From the IMG/VR virus record IMGVR_UViG_3300017708_002392, positions 1-64,000 of that record: DNA of 64,000 bases, one strand, 5' to 3'. The DNA comes from a virus. The notes under the pieces are model-generated. The model saw nothing but the letters and a program-made list of their open reading frames with translations. It was not told the origin of the DNA and ran no database searches. The translations under genes and the position numbers were made by a program. Positions 1-7,705 of this stretch are shown piece after piece; within the stretch, counting starts at the first letter, position 1; every line of letters starts with the position of its first letter.

Positions 1-189
1 AAATATCAAACTCCATGCTCCTGTCACCATGCCTAAATAAAAAAACAATGGTTGGGCAAAGATAGTAATCCAAAAACCGGTATTGCGTTCGTTGGGTGTT
101 TTACCAGATATCAAATGTAATGCCGTCACTGATGCAATTATACATATACTATTGATCCAAAACATTGGATCACTTACAAATTCACTCAT
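1..189 (-). CDS. Partial membrane protein, runs off the left edge
   Basis: An open frame of 63 codons starts at ATG 189 and reaches base 1 without a stop, so the C-terminus lies outside the window. Two hydrophobic stretches are visible (about residues 9-27 and 39-63), suggesting a small inner-membrane protein. The start overlaps the stop of the next gene upstream (182-403) by 8 bases, which fits translational coupling. I recognise no family. It is certainly open, but its function is unknown. Confidence 0.6.
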   Translation of the reverse strand, partial: MSEFVSDPMFWINSICIIASVTALHLISGKTPNERNTGFWITIFAQPLFFYLGMVTGAWSLIF

Positions 190-403
190 TAATAATTGTT
201 TGTGCTTGTTCTACTTTATGTTTGACAACTACTGCTGTTGTTAGTTTTGTTGCACCCTCTAGATTTGCTATCTCCACAATTTCTTCAAGCACAGGAACTA
301 ACCTTTTCAGTTTGTATTCTAATTGTGAAATCTTAAGACGAGCATCCATGATGTTTGCTTCTGCGGTATGCAAAGCCGAGTTGTCTGAATTGTTTTGTGA
401 CAT
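182..403 (-). CDS. Small helical hypothetical protein (73 aa)
   Basis: The 73-residue product is charged, lacks cysteine and looks almost wholly alpha-helical, with heptad-like leucine and isoleucine spacing that suggests a coiled coil. No family is recognised. It sits downstream of the DUF3307-like gene. A TTGTAA-N17-TACAAT promoter just upstream puts the predicted transcription start within a base of the ATG, so the message may be leaderless. There is no Shine-Dalgarno sequence. Confidence 0.6.
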   Translation of the reverse strand: MSQNNSDNSALHTAEANIMDARLKISQLEYKLKRLVPVLEEIVEIANLEGATKLTTAVVVKHKVEQAQTIINE

Positions 404-408
404 ACTTT

Positions 409-437
409 ATTGTACAACAATTATTGGAAGTTTACAA
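409..437 (-). promoter_or_regulatory. Sigma70-type promoter, TTGTAA-N17-TACAAT
   Basis: The -35 (437-432) overlaps the stop codon of the upstream gene and the -10 is at 414-409. Seven bases beyond the -10 lies position 402, next to the ATG at 403. Confidence 0.5.
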
Positions 438-836
438 CCAGTACTTAAGAAATAACCAACAGTATAAAAAATAACAACTGTAATGAAAACATTGATCAAT
501 AGCAGTTAATTTCCAAAATGCTCTATCACTAATTGTAAGTCCATACTTTTTTGTAATGATGTTTTTTCGCCAGTCGATTATCAAATGCAAAACATAATCT
601 ATACTTGCAAAAAACGGAATAGCTAACCATGGAGTCAACATACTCATATCGTGTGAAATATTCATTACAATTAAAATGACTATCGATGTTCCAACAGCAT
701 GATCTAATGCATGTAAATTTTTCTTTTTGGAAAGTAATTTATTTTCGTTGCCTCCACCTTTCAGTCTGCCTTGCAACATGAAATCACACAGAGCATGTTT
801 GACCATTAACAAATAAAAAAGTAAAGCAATCAGCAT
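432..836 (-). CDS. DUF3307-like integral membrane protein
   Basis: This 134-residue protein has several hydrophobic segments. An early motif with H and D residues in a hydrophobic helix (LMVKHALCDFMLQ, residues 10-22) is followed by a basic loop rich in K, G and N, an HALDH motif and a later IDYVLHLIIDW segment. This order matches the DUF3307 family of small bacterial inner-membrane proteins of unknown function. Its start shares base 836 with the stop of the gene upstream, so the two are co-transcribed. The family call is from memory of the motif pattern. Confidence 0.6.
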   Translation of the reverse strand: MLIALLFYLLMVKHALCDFMLQGRLKGGGNENKLLSKKKNLHALDHAVGTSIVILIVMNISHDMSMLTPWLAIPFFASIDYVLHLIIDWRKNIITKKYGLTISDRAFWKLTAIDQCFHYSCYFLYCWLFLKYWL

Positions 837-1639
837 TATGATCTATATAGAATTTTATCTACACCTGCTAACACTGTTGATGAATCTGTCATCTGGACTA
901 CAAAAGCCACACGTTCAAAAACTCCTGTAAAGTTTACATACTTGATGCCTGATTGCTCAGTGTAGTCTTGTCGATCAACTTGGAAGAATTCTGCTTTTTT
1001 GTCATCAGTACCATACGAGGCACCTGCTGACATAGTGGCCATTATTTTGATTGAGCCTGTAAAATTAGTCAAATAGTATGCCGCCGTGTGCAAGCCATCA
1101 TTTGAATTTTGGTTTGGATTTGCATTTACCGATGTGGAAGAAAACTCATCATCGATTGCAGTAAATGTATTAATTTCTTGTGATGCTGTAAATTCTGGTG
1201 ATACACCTTTTACCACTTCAAAGTTTATGCCAGCATCAAATCTTGTGTCAGCATACAGTATTTGCACAGTTGAGTCATTGCCGGTAAATCTTAATGCACC
1301 TGTATAGAATGTGCCATCAAGATCTAACATGTTTGACTCTGTGATTGTAAACTTGATATGTCCTTTGGTTGCTGTACTAGAACCATCATCTTGCACAACA
1401 CCAGCAACAGTGACCACAAGTTTATTATCTTCATCTGATATTTGTAGTTCACACGAAGCATCATTCACAAACTGTTTCTTCTGATCTTGATTTTTGACCA
1501 CGATAGTAAATGAATTGTCAAATTCTCTGTATAATTTTATAGGTCTTTCGTACACTTTTTCATGTCTCCGTTCGAGGCCGTCTGTGTGCATTTGCACATC
1601 AATTTGATTGTCGAGAATGTATCCAGTAACATATTGCAT
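836..1639 (-). CDS. Probable virion or baseplate-type structural protein
   Basis: The 267-residue product is rich in S, T, N and beta-branched residues and has no transmembrane segment. An early YERPIKLYREFDNSF stretch is followed by alternating polar and hydrophobic strands. This composition is typical of phage beta-sandwich structural proteins, but no named family is recognised. It is the first gene behind a TATAAATA late box (1658-1651), supporting late expression. The gene to its left overlaps it by one base. Confidence 0.55.
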   Translation of the reverse strand: MQYVTGYILDNQIDVQMHTDGLERRHEKVYERPIKLYREFDNSFTIVVKNQDQKKQFVNDASCELQISDEDNKLVVTVAGVVQDDGSSTATKGHIKFTITESNMLDLDGTFYTGALRFTGNDSTVQILYADTRFDAGINFEVVKGVSPEFTASQEINTFTAIDDEFSSTSVNANPNQNSNDGLHTAAYYLTNFTGSIKIMATMSAGASYGTDDKKAEFFQVDRQDYTEQSGIKYVNFTGVFERVAFVVQMTDSSTVLAGVDKILYRS

Positions 1640-1650
1640 AGCATTTGTAG

Positions 1651-1658
1651 TATTTATA
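1651..1658 (-). promoter_or_regulatory. T4-type late promoter box TATAAATA
   Basis: A perfect TATAAATA reads leftward, with its last A 12 bases before the ATG at 1639. The predicted leader is about 6 bases with no Shine-Dalgarno sequence. Confidence 0.7.
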
Positions 1659-1704
1659 GGCCAGACTGTTTGCTCTGTGTGAACTTGTCTGGTAATTACC
1701 TACA

Positions 1705-2079
1705 ATGAAGTTGAATGTAGAAGAAATTAAAGAAAATTACCCATTTCTATCCTTGGTGCAAGTTGGAAAAATAGAACAAGTTGGGATCATACAAAATGCT
1801 GATCCTAAAGTGTTGAGCATATATTGTGTGGACTCAGTGCCAAAATCCTTGATAGAGGACTTCTTACAGTTCGGGCAAACATGGTGGTGGGAAAGCAATA
1901 GAAAATTGCCTATCAACATTTTTATTGGTAAGGATTTCGGCAAATTTAAAAATGCGTTGAAAACCTTTTCAGCCAAAGATTGTTCTGTATCTTTCGGGCC
2001 TGTGACACGTCTAACTGATCTAACAAAAGACAAAAGAATCAGACGCAAAACTATTCAGCTAGTACGCAGAGTCAAGTAA
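1705..2079 (+). CDS. Hypothetical phage protein (124 aa)
   Basis: One of the few rightward genes in the left arm, diverging from 836-1639. The product is a small basic mixed alpha/beta protein with a tryptophan cluster (TWWWES, about residues 59-64) and a very basic C-terminus (KRIRRKTIQLVRRVK). No family is recognised. Its last 21 bases overlap the 3' end of the DnaE-like gene on the opposite strand (convergent overlap). No Shine-Dalgarno or clear promoter box was found. Confidence 0.6.
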   Translation: MKLNVEEIKENYPFLSLVQVGKIEQVGIIQNADPKVLSIYCVDSVPKSLIEDFLQFGQTWWWESNRKLPINIFIGKDFGKFKNALKTFSAKDCSVSFGPVTRLTDLTKDKRIRRKTIQLVRRVK

Positions 2080-2622
2080 ATTCATATTGACCACAACTGC
2101 TCCAGCATACCCAAATGCATGAGCCTTCTTAAAGAAATAACTGCCGTCTTTCGGTTTGACCCATACCTCTTCCAGTATTTCTGGCCATGTCTTCTGTATC
2201 AAATGATATTTGGCTGGACGTATTACTGCAAGAGTTGCCGCAAGTTGTTCTAGATTGGCAGGCATCAGTTTAGCCACTGTATTGCTGTGACCATTGAGAT
2301 GAAACAATTGATCCACAAAAGTTTTATCATCAAGCCTGTGCCATGGTGGCTCACGATCGAACAGTTCTTGCAGATGATCACGTGATTTAATTTGTGAATA
2401 CAAGTTTACATTGAGAACATCAATTTTGAAGTATCCTAATTGGTCCATAACTTTGTAATCAATTGAACACTGGTCGGTGCCTGGTATACGTGGTGCTTCT
2501 GTAAAATATACGCCTGTGTTGTGAGGCTTAGTGCCTTTGTCATCAATGATAGTTGCTCGAGTGTGCTTCACATGTTGCAACAACTCATTTCTATCTGCTA
2601 CATCGATATCTATATCAGGCAT
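2059..2622 (-). CDS. Miniature C-family (DnaE/PolC-like) DNA polymerase palm protein
   Basis: This 187-residue protein keeps, in the correct order, landmarks of the bacterial replicative polymerase (DNA Pol III alpha) palm. It begins with PDIDID (D3, D5, D7), like the PDxD catalytic motif. A GYFKIDVLN segment follows (D68), like the third catalytic aspartate region KxDFLGL. Then come LEQLAATLAVIRP (124-136), like the DLxAxxALYRPGP motif, and FKKAHAFGYA (164-173), like FxKxHAxAYA. The PHP, fingers, beta-binding and OB domains of the usual roughly 1,100-residue enzyme are absent. It could be a degenerate or accessory polymerase-derived protein. The homology is inferred from motifs only and activity is unknown. 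A consensus promoter predicts a leaderless mRNA. Confidence 0.6.
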   Translation of the reverse strand: MPDIDIDVADRNELLQHVKHTRATIIDDKGTKPHNTGVYFTEAPRIPGTDQCSIDYKVMDQLGYFKIDVLNVNLYSQIKSRDHLQELFDREPPWHRLDDKTFVDQLFHLNGHSNTVAKLMPANLEQLAATLAVIRPAKYHLIQKTWPEILEEVWVKPKDGSYFFKKAHAFGYAGAVVVNMNLLDSAY

Positions 2623-2628
2623 AGTTGT

Positions 2629-2657
2629 ATTATAAATTGTTATTGTGGTAATGTCAA
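2629..2657 (-). promoter_or_regulatory. Consensus sigma70 promoter TTGACA-N17-TATAAT
   Basis: TTGACA (2657-2652) contains the TGA stop of the upstream gene. A 17-base spacer and TATAAT (2634-2629) follow. The predicted +1 is 2622, the A of the ATG. Confidence 0.8.
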
Positions 2658-2953
2658 TCGTCGCCGTATACTAACATGAACAGTGTTGCATCAGACTGAT
2701 GTTCAAATGTTACTACTGCAATTTGATTTTCGTAAAAGTCATATTGTTGATTTACATCTGGTTTAGGAATAAAATGCCAACCAAATTTTCCTGTGCAATT
2801 ACTTTTTAACCACTCGACTCTGTCACCACCTACGCCCCAGGTGTTTAACTTTATTTCATACTTGTAATGTTGTCGATACCCACAGCCTTTAGGCACATAT
2901 TCTTCACGTGATAATATTCCTAATCCGTTATCAAGTGTTGTCGTCGAGTGCAT
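2654..2953 (-). CDS. Hypothetical protein (99 aa)
   Basis: A small mixed alpha/beta protein with several aromatic residues and two cysteines (C24, C53). No family is recognised. Its first 23 bases overlap the end of the SpeD-like gene, so it is translated from the same leftward message. Its stop codon forms part of the consensus -35 box serving the next gene. Confidence 0.6.
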   Translation of the reverse strand: MHSTTTLDNGLGILSREEYVPKGCGYRQHYKYEIKLNTWGVGGDRVEWLKSNCTGKFGWHFIPKPDVNQQYDFYENQIAVVTFEHQSDATLFMLVYGDD

Positions 2954-3317
2954 ACTCTCTATCTAACAATTTGGTTTCTATACCTACAGGGTCGAATTCT
3001 TCTAATGCTTTCATTACAACTTTGGTGTCCAAAGATGAACAAGTGTATACGTCTAACTGTATAAGTGCAGGATCTAATTCGTCCCATACGTGCATAGCAA
3101 TATGACTTGTTTCAATAATGCCTGCAATGGTCAGTCCTGAATTGCCAGGTGTGTCTACATACCCACAGATTGGATTGTGTTCTACATCTAGTTTTTTCAT
3201 CCCTATATCTTTGACCAATTGATTCCACCATGCCACTGCATCGTCTGGCCACATCGGAGGATTGTTGCATTCTGCTCTTACAATAATATGTTTATGTTGT
3301 ATTGCTTGGTGTTCCAT
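2931..3317 (-). CDS. speD: S-adenosylmethionine decarboxylase (SpeD)-like protein
   Basis: The 128-residue length and motif order match bacterial SpeD, the pyruvoyl enzyme that supplies decarboxylated SAM for spermidine synthesis. Visible are ETSHIAMHVWDE (69-80), corresponding to the ESHxxIHTWPE self-processing site with the pyruvoyl-forming serine at S71 and H72 next to it, and LDVYTC (88-93), corresponding to DVFTCG with the catalytic cysteine C93. The residue immediately before the serine is T rather than E, so it may belong to a phage-specific SpeD-like branch. A late-type box lies 9 bases before the ATG. SpeD homologues are known in marine T4-like phages. Confidence 0.72.
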   Translation of the reverse strand: MEHQAIQHKHIIVRAECNNPPMWPDDAVAWWNQLVKDIGMKKLDVEHNPICGYVDTPGNSGLTIAGIIETSHIAMHVWDELDPALIQLDVYTCSSLDTKVVMKALEEFDPVGIETKLLDREYALDDNT

Positions 3318-3325
3318 TATGTGTG

Positions 3326-3333
3326 TATTTAAT
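3326..3333 (-). promoter_or_regulatory. Late promoter-like box ATTAAATA
   Basis: Reads leftward, last A 9 bases before the ATG at 3317. No Shine-Dalgarno sequence lies between the box and the start. Confidence 0.55.
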
Positions 3334-3336
3334 ACA

Positions 3337-4344
3337 CTAGGAGATTTGGTGCTTAGTTTTTATCTCTTCCAGCCAACGTTTTATAAAAGCATCCGCAGTT
3401 TTGTTAAGATATTTGTCTTGCAATAGTTTTTGATTGTGCAACGTATCTTGGATGGTTGCATCATAAAACTGCTGTGGAGTATGACTGTCTAGTGTAGATT
3501 GAAGTTGAATAATTGCCTTGTTAATTCTTATTATGTCATCTGGTTCGTTATCATATTGATGATTGATAACATCATCATAAACTTTGAATCCACAGTCTCT
3601 CAGTGCTTGAACGTATTTGTATCCAGCAACATAGATAGCTGGAATTCCAACAGTCATTGGACGTATGGATTTTTCTGTGATAAAAATTAAATTATTAATG
3701 AACGCTTCACTGACCAGTTCTATCATTATATCGTTGTATAGTGGTGTGTCTGTGATATGACCCTTGTATGTTTCTTTATCTACTTCTCTAGTATCAGCAA
3801 ATAAATCTTGTTCTATTAATCCAGGCACATCAAATGTACGTTGATGATAAACCACATTACCTCGATTGAGTAACCATCGATGATGCAGATTCAATAAGGT
3901 TTGGTCCCTGTGATCTCTATGGTTGTTCATTAGACACACATATCGCGATTCGCTTGTGTTTGGTTTTTGCGGAACAATAATCTTACCCGAAAACTCTGCA
4001 ACAAAATTGCTTGGTATTGCATAAGATTGATCAACGCACTTGTGTACCTCTTCTTGTAGAAAACCGTCAGTGTACCAAAATAAATTTTTGTGTTCTAGTA
4101 TCTTGGCTCCTAGATCGTTTGCGTGTTTAAGACGTCTATAGATTAAACAAGCGTCACAAAATGGCGCCACAAACAATCGATTGCTATGCAGTAGTTCAGA
4201 CAGTCGATCATAGTGCTGTTTTGCCTCTTCTGCATTGTCACTAGCAATAGGATCAAAGTGCCTAGGTGAAATTATAATGTCTTGGTTTTGATATCCAGAA
4301 AATAATGGACCACCTTCTGGTAATGCTTGTTCATCAATAATCAT
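3337..4344 (-). CDS. GT10 fucosyltransferase-like glycosyltransferase
   Basis: The 335-residue product carries a C-terminal segment FITEKSIRPMTVGIPAIYVAG (nucleotide-sugar binding half) that aligns with the TEKxxxPxxxGxxPxxxG signature of GT10 alpha-1,3-fucosyltransferases. The same segment occurs in the two tandem genes at 8793-10699. It would transfer a sugar to a phage or host surface glycan; donor and acceptor cannot be read from sequence. I chose the ATG at 4344 over an in-frame TTG at 4359. The start lies inside the end of the small membrane-protein gene at 4334-4489. Confidence 0.55.
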   Translation of the reverse strand: MIIDEQALPEGGPLFSGYQNQDIIISPRHFDPIASDNAEEAKQHYDRLSELLHSNRLFVAPFCDACLIYRRLKHANDLGAKILEHKNLFWYTDGFLQEEVHKCVDQSYAIPSNFVAEFSGKIIVPQKPNTSESRYVCLMNNHRDHRDQTLLNLHHRWLLNRGNVVYHQRTFDVPGLIEQDLFADTREVDKETYKGHITDTPLYNDIMIELVSEAFINNLIFITEKSIRPMTVGIPAIYVAGYKYVQALRDCGFKVYDDVINHQYDNEPDDIIRINKAIIQLQSTLDSHTPQQFYDATIQDTLHNQKLLQDKYLNKTADAFIKRWLEEIKTKHQIS

Positions 4345-4489
4345 AGTATTGTATTTCAATAGACTCGTCTAATACGAAGATACTCTGCAGGTCATAAAAC
4401 ATATCATACAATTCATTTATCTGTATTTGTTGATTGATGAGAATCACAAACAAAAATAAGATAATAATCAATATGAACAAATATTTCAT
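4334..4489 (-). CDS. Small single-pass membrane protein (51 aa)
   Basis: ATG at 4489 opens a 51-codon frame ending in TGA at 4334. Residues 3-19 are almost all I, L, F and V, forming one transmembrane helix followed by an acidic, tyrosine-rich tail. Its start overlaps the preceding gene in an ATGA arrangement, and its end overlaps the start of the glycosyltransferase gene, as expected for a real small gene in this tightly packed operon. No family is recognised. Confidence 0.55.
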   Translation of the reverse strand: MKYLFILIIILFLFVILINQQIQINELYDMFYDLQSIFVLDESIEIQYYDY

Positions 4490-4638
4490 TTCTTTCTGCC
4501 CATACCTTCTAAGAATTGTTTTGTTGTGTCAGGAGATAATTTATTCAAATCGTCGGTTGAAATTTTTTTTCTAAATATAGAATCATAGTTTTCTCTAAAT
4601 TTTTTTGTTGGCAAATGGGTACCATCTTTAATTGCCAT
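4486..4638 (-). CDS. Small basic hypothetical protein (50 aa)
   Basis: I place the start at ATG 4638, not at an upstream ATG, because AGGAGC lies 6 bases ahead of it. The product is highly basic (many K and R) with a helical C-terminus ending in GMGRKK. No family is recognised. It overlaps the gene before it by 11 bases and the small membrane-protein gene after it by 4 bases (ATGA). Confidence 0.55.
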   Translation of the reverse strand: MAIKDGTHLPTKKFRENYDSIFRKKISTDDLNKLSPDTTKQFLEGMGRKK

Positions 4639-4870
4639 TTTTTTGCTCCTGATATTTTGCGGCCGCATCTATTCTTTTACGTTCCACAAATTTTTCCTTT
4701 ATAAATTCTGCACCATGAAACTTACCATCATATGCAACCCACATTTCGTGTAGTTCGATATTTACTGACTCGTCGTTGAACCAATGCACCAGTTCGATTG
4801 GGTCGTCTGTCTTAAACAATTCACGATATGTGTCAACATGATGTATGGTAAAATATTTTTTCTTTGCCAT
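4628..4870 (-). CDS. Hypothetical protein (80 aa)
   Basis: The start at ATG 4870 follows the MazG-like gene's TAG by one base; a longer frame upstream only overlaps that gene. The product has a basic N-terminus, aromatic residues and a C-terminal basic helix. No family is recognised. It is part of the MazG-SufE leftward operon. Confidence 0.55.
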   Translation of the reverse strand: MAKKKYFTIHHVDTYRELFKTDDPIELVHWFNDESVNIELHEMWVAYDGKFHGAEFIKEKFVERKRIDAAAKYQEQKNGN

Positions 4871-4871
4871 G

Positions 4872-5216
4872 CTAATTCTTTTTGCCTCCCATTCCTTTTG
4901 GCATTGGGTCCGTAATTCCTTCTTCTTTGACAAATATTCCATCAACCATTTTGCCTGTTCTGTGTTTTATAGAATCGTATGCTTTCTGTAAACACACATC
5001 TACAGTAAGATTGTTTCTGTGCATGATGTTCAACATCACTACCATCATATCGCCTAGATCATCAGCTATCAGCATAGGATGATTGTTTTTGCAAACATTG
5101 TCACTCAGTTCACCCAATTCTTGTACAAGTTTTAACACTTGGTCTTTGTCAGTGCTACCTTCGATCAAATTTCGATCTTTGTGCCACTGTATAATGTTGT
5201 CTATTAAGTTTTGCAT
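4872..5216 (-). CDS. mazG: MazG-like nucleoside triphosphate pyrophosphohydrolase
   Basis: This 114-residue protein shows the single-domain MazG/all-alpha NTP-PPase pattern: KLVQELGELSDN (29-40, metal-binding EExxE-like segment), then DDLGDMMVVMLNI (52-64, ExxD-like second metal site), then a helical region ending in KHRTGKMVDG. Such enzymes hydrolyse (d)NTPs to NMPs and pyrophosphate. MazG homologues are common in marine T4-like phages, where roles in nucleotide recycling or alarmone control have been proposed. It overlaps SufE by 13 bases. Confidence 0.75.
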   Translation of the reverse strand: MQNLIDNIIQWHKDRNLIEGSTDKDQVLKLVQELGELSDNVCKNNHPMLIADDLGDMMVVMLNIMHRNNLTVDVCLQKAYDSIKHRTGKMVDGIFVKEEGITDPMPKGMGGKKN

Positions 5217-5617
5217 GATTTTGCGTACTCCTTTATTTTCAGCAACATACTGTATGCCCCGTTGCGACGGTTGACCGAAAGTATGTTGCCAAAGTTTAGT
5301 TCTTCGGTCAAATCTCTTTCATTTGCTGTTATCTCATCTGGTGTGTGTCCGCCATAAATGTAACTGAATAACGTGACTACTCCTTTTGTAATCTGTGCAT
5401 CTGAATCTGAATGAAATTTAATTATTCCATTCTTGAACTCTGGTACTAACCAAACTTGACTAATACAGCCTGAAACTTTAAATTCTGGCAGTCTATATTC
5501 TTCATTGAAAGGATCAGCCTGCTCTCCTTTTTCCATTAGGTATCGATATCGATCTAGTGGATCTTCAAATATATTCATTACTTCTTTTATTTCATCTATC
5601 TTCTTGTCTATAGTCAT
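5204..5617 (-). CDS. sufE: SufE-like iron-sulfur cluster assembly protein
   Basis: At 137 residues it has the size of SufE, which accepts persulfide sulfur from the cysteine desulfurase SufS and passes it to the SufBCD scaffold. The diagnostic segment VSGCISQVWLV has its cysteine at C51, the same position as in E. coli SufE. It is followed by FHSDSDAQITKGVV and a GGHTPDEI motif, both family hallmarks. The start overlaps the upstream gene by 4 bases. With the ferredoxin gene 2 kb away it suggests the phage supports host Fe-S metabolism during infection. Confidence 0.88.
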   Translation of the reverse strand: MTIDKKIDEIKEVMNIFEDPLDRYRYLMEKGEQADPFNEEYRLPEFKVSGCISQVWLVPEFKNGIIKFHSDSDAQITKGVVTLFSYIYGGHTPDEITANERDLTEELNFGNILSVNRRNGAYSMLLKIKEYAKSCKT

Positions 5618-6288
5618 TCTATTCCTGCTTCTCTCAAAGTGTTTCTCACAAAATCCTTGTCCTCATCACGTTTTTTGAATGTTCTTTTCCACCATTCCGG
5701 ATCAATCATTTCATATATTATTTTTATCTGATCATCATGCATTATGGTCAACATGTCTTTGCCTGTCTCACAGTTCAACATCACCCATGGTGATATTTTG
5801 CCATTTGCTATCATCTGCGTGACTCTATTCAAATTTACATATTTGAAAAAGTCTTCTAGTCTTGCATTTTCTTGTTGTGCCCATTCATCCATTGCAAGTA
5901 TAGTCCTGTTTAGTGCTTGAGGTACTGGCTCTGTGCGTATTAATTGTTTGATGTATGTGTCCACAGTACCCTGTTTGGCCCATGAGTCAACTCTTATTTT
6001 TGATGTGCAAAGCCAATCAATAAACGCACCTATCTCGATAGGAGTGTTTGCTGTGATAAACTCTGCTGTCTTTATAAATGCCCTGTAATACTGTGATTGT
6101 GCAAAGTCTGTAAATGTTTTTGGTTTTTGATTGTTGTAATTGATTTCATAAAATCTACGAAATATTTCAAATGCCAACACATGGACTTTGTTGTCTTTTT
6201 GTGCCCATCTGCGTTTTGGCTCGCACATATGCACATCCATAGTGGACTGTCGTGAGAAATGTTTGTTACAATATTCGCAAGTTGGCAT
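5614..6288 (-). CDS. Zinc-finger-like conserved phage protein
   Basis: The 224-residue product starts with a compact metal-binding motif, CEYCNKHF...H..C (residues 4-22), resembling a C2H2/C2HC zinc finger. A long helical, tryptophan-containing body without recognised domains follows. Nucleic-acid binding is plausible but unproven. A TTAAAATA box, a variant of the late box, ends 5 bases before the ATG at 6288. The 3' end overlaps sufE by 4 bases. Confidence 0.6.
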   Translation of the reverse strand: MPTCEYCNKHFSRQSTMDVHMCEPKRRWAQKDNKVHVLAFEIFRRFYEINYNNQKPKTFTDFAQSQYYRAFIKTAEFITANTPIEIGAFIDWLCTSKIRVDSWAKQGTVDTYIKQLIRTEPVPQALNRTILAMDEWAQQENARLEDFFKYVNLNRVTQMIANGKISPWVMLNCETGKDMLTIMHDDQIKIIYEMIDPEWWKRTFKKRDEDKDFVRNTLREAGIE

Positions 6289-6291
6289 AAC

Positions 6292-6489
6292 TTATTTTAA
6301 CATCTTGTGTATGTTCTTGTAAAATGAATAGTCTCCTAATATAAACAAAATTTGATGTAAAAATAATGACGGTGATGTTCCTGTAAACAAAACCATAAAT
6401 CCTATTAAAAAAAGTTGTTGTTGTAGAATGTACATGATGTATAAACCTACTGCTTTGCGAGGCACAGCATAGTTTAACCAATCAGTCAC
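6292..6489 (-). CDS. Small membrane protein (65 aa)
   Basis: Starts at GTG 6489 inside the last codons of thyX (8-base overlap) and ends 4 bases before the next gene. Two hydrophobic helices are visible (about residues 14-35 and 39-54). A second open frame on the same strand (6266-6481) would clash with the downstream gene start and reads less like a protein. No family is recognised. Confidence 0.5.
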   Translation of the reverse strand: MTDWLNYAVPRKAVGLYIMYILQQQLFLIGFMVLFTGTSPSLFLHQILFILGDYSFYKNIHKMLK

Positions 6490-7171
6490 TTATCAAATCC
6501 TCAGCCATTGGAAATATTTTTGCAATCACTTCAGCACAAGCATGAGCAATATCCATGTGTTCTTTTTGTGTGCCATGCCCTCCACGTAATTCTATGTAGT
6601 GTATCCAACTTCTCAGTGTGCCATTCATATACAATCTTGTTTTGGTTAATCCTTCTGGCAACACTGCTCTGGCTTGTTCTTTTGCTATGCCTTTTTCTAG
6701 TGCCTCATTGTAAATGTTTTTTGCAACTTCTATGACATGTTTTTGTTTTGCATCCCACCACAACTGCAAATCCATATCAGCACTTGCAATACTATTCTGT
6801 CTGTTCGTTGGATCTTGCATTCGTGCTTCTCTCACTTCAAACGTATCGTCCATGTCTTGTGGGTTTGCATATCTTTGTGAAAACTCTTGAAAGGAAAATG
6901 ATCTGTGTCGCACAATTTGATGTGCTATGTCTCTTGTGGTGTTGATTTCCAAACATGCAGACACCATTTCTAATGGTGACCAGTGTTGATGTTTAATCAA
7001 ATACCTAATCAGTTTTTCAGAAGTGTCACTGTTCATTTGGTTTGCAGGATTACTGACTCTGGCACAATAGGCAATCAGTTCCTGACAGTCCATGGGCATT
7101 TTGTTCAAACTATTTAGGCCTAAAAATGTTTGATCACCTACCTGCGAGTATGATATTAATTTTGCAATCAA
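6482..7171 (-). CDS. thyX: Flavin-dependent thymidylate synthase ThyX
   Basis: The 229-residue protein carries the ThyX signature RHRSFSFQEFSQRY (88-101; family RHRxxSxNxxSxRY), plus HWSPLEMV (63-70) and a C-terminal RSWIHYIELR helix for substrate and FAD binding. ThyX makes dTMP from dUMP using methylene-tetrahydrofolate, FAD and NADPH. It supplies thymidine for replication of the AT-rich genome and is frequent in marine T4-like phages. Length and motifs are complete. The start overlaps the preceding gene by 4 bases. Confidence 0.93.
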   Translation of the reverse strand: MIAKLISYSQVGDQTFLGLNSLNKMPMDCQELIAYCARVSNPANQMNSDTSEKLIRYLIKHQHWSPLEMVSACLEINTTRDIAHQIVRHRSFSFQEFSQRYANPQDMDDTFEVREARMQDPTNRQNSIASADMDLQLWWDAKQKHVIEVAKNIYNEALEKGIAKEQARAVLPEGLTKTRLYMNGTLRSWIHYIELRGGHGTQKEHMDIAHACAEVIAKIFPMAEDLISD

Positions 7172-7422
7172 TGTTTACTCCCCGAGTGCATGGGTTGAAC
7201 TAGGTCAGTCATTTCATACAATGTGGCACAAAAGGATTTGTAATCTTCATCGGACATTTCTGTTTTGTAAATTCTTAATGCAGAATTGAGCATATTGGCC
7301 GCAATGATCATAGAGTCATATTTTTTGATCCAATCTAATGTAGCAGACCAAACAATTTCGTTTGCTTCTATAACATCTTTTTCTGTTTCTGGCTCAAGAT
7401 CAAATTCAAATTGATTACTCAT
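7168..7422 (-). CDS. Hypothetical helical protein (84 aa)
   Basis: A small acidic, largely helical protein with a central TLDWIKKYDSMIIAANML stretch. It looks soluble and has no recognised domain. It overlaps the membrane-protein gene upstream by 8 bases and thyX downstream by 4, so it is co-translated within the early operon led by the 7729-7756 promoter. Confidence 0.6.
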   Translation of the reverse strand: MSNQFEFDLEPETEKDVIEANEIVWSATLDWIKKYDSMIIAANMLNSALRIYKTEMSDEDYKSFCATLYEMTDLVQPMHSGSKH

Positions 7423-7705
7423 GTTCGCCGCCAGGTGCTCGTGTCAATATACCGTCTATCCTTTGTCTGCGTACTTGTTTGAAATAAATTGCTGTCAGTA
7501 CAGTCATTGTTATGAACAATGCATGTGCGATTGCAGATATACCAAATGCATATATGCTTTCGATAATGTATATCCCAAATACAGCAGACCACATCCATGC
7601 TAGTATTTGCATAGACATAAATTTAACTTGAAACGGAAGATCTTTCAGTGCATTTACCTTGTCGTCCATAATAGCATCATAAGATTCTTTAATATCTTTT
7701 TTCAT
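7415..7705 (-). CDS. Two-helix membrane protein (96 aa)
   Basis: Two transmembrane helices (about residues 29-50 and 55-76) lie between a charged N-terminal helix and a basic tail. No family is recognised. It is the first gene after the consensus promoter at 7729-7756 and has a strong Shine-Dalgarno (AAGGAG) about 7 bases before the ATG, unlike the leaderless genes elsewhere in the window. Confidence 0.65.
   Translation of the reverse strand: MKKDIKESYDAIMDDKVNALKDLPFQVKFMSMQILAWMWSAVFGIYIIESIYAFGISAIAHALFITMTVLTAIYFKQVRRQRIDGILTRAPGGEHE

Noticed and set aside
6266-6481. Alternative 71-codon minus-strand frame
   Set aside because: It overlaps the zinc-finger gene start and competes with 6292-6489, which fits the gene spacing better.
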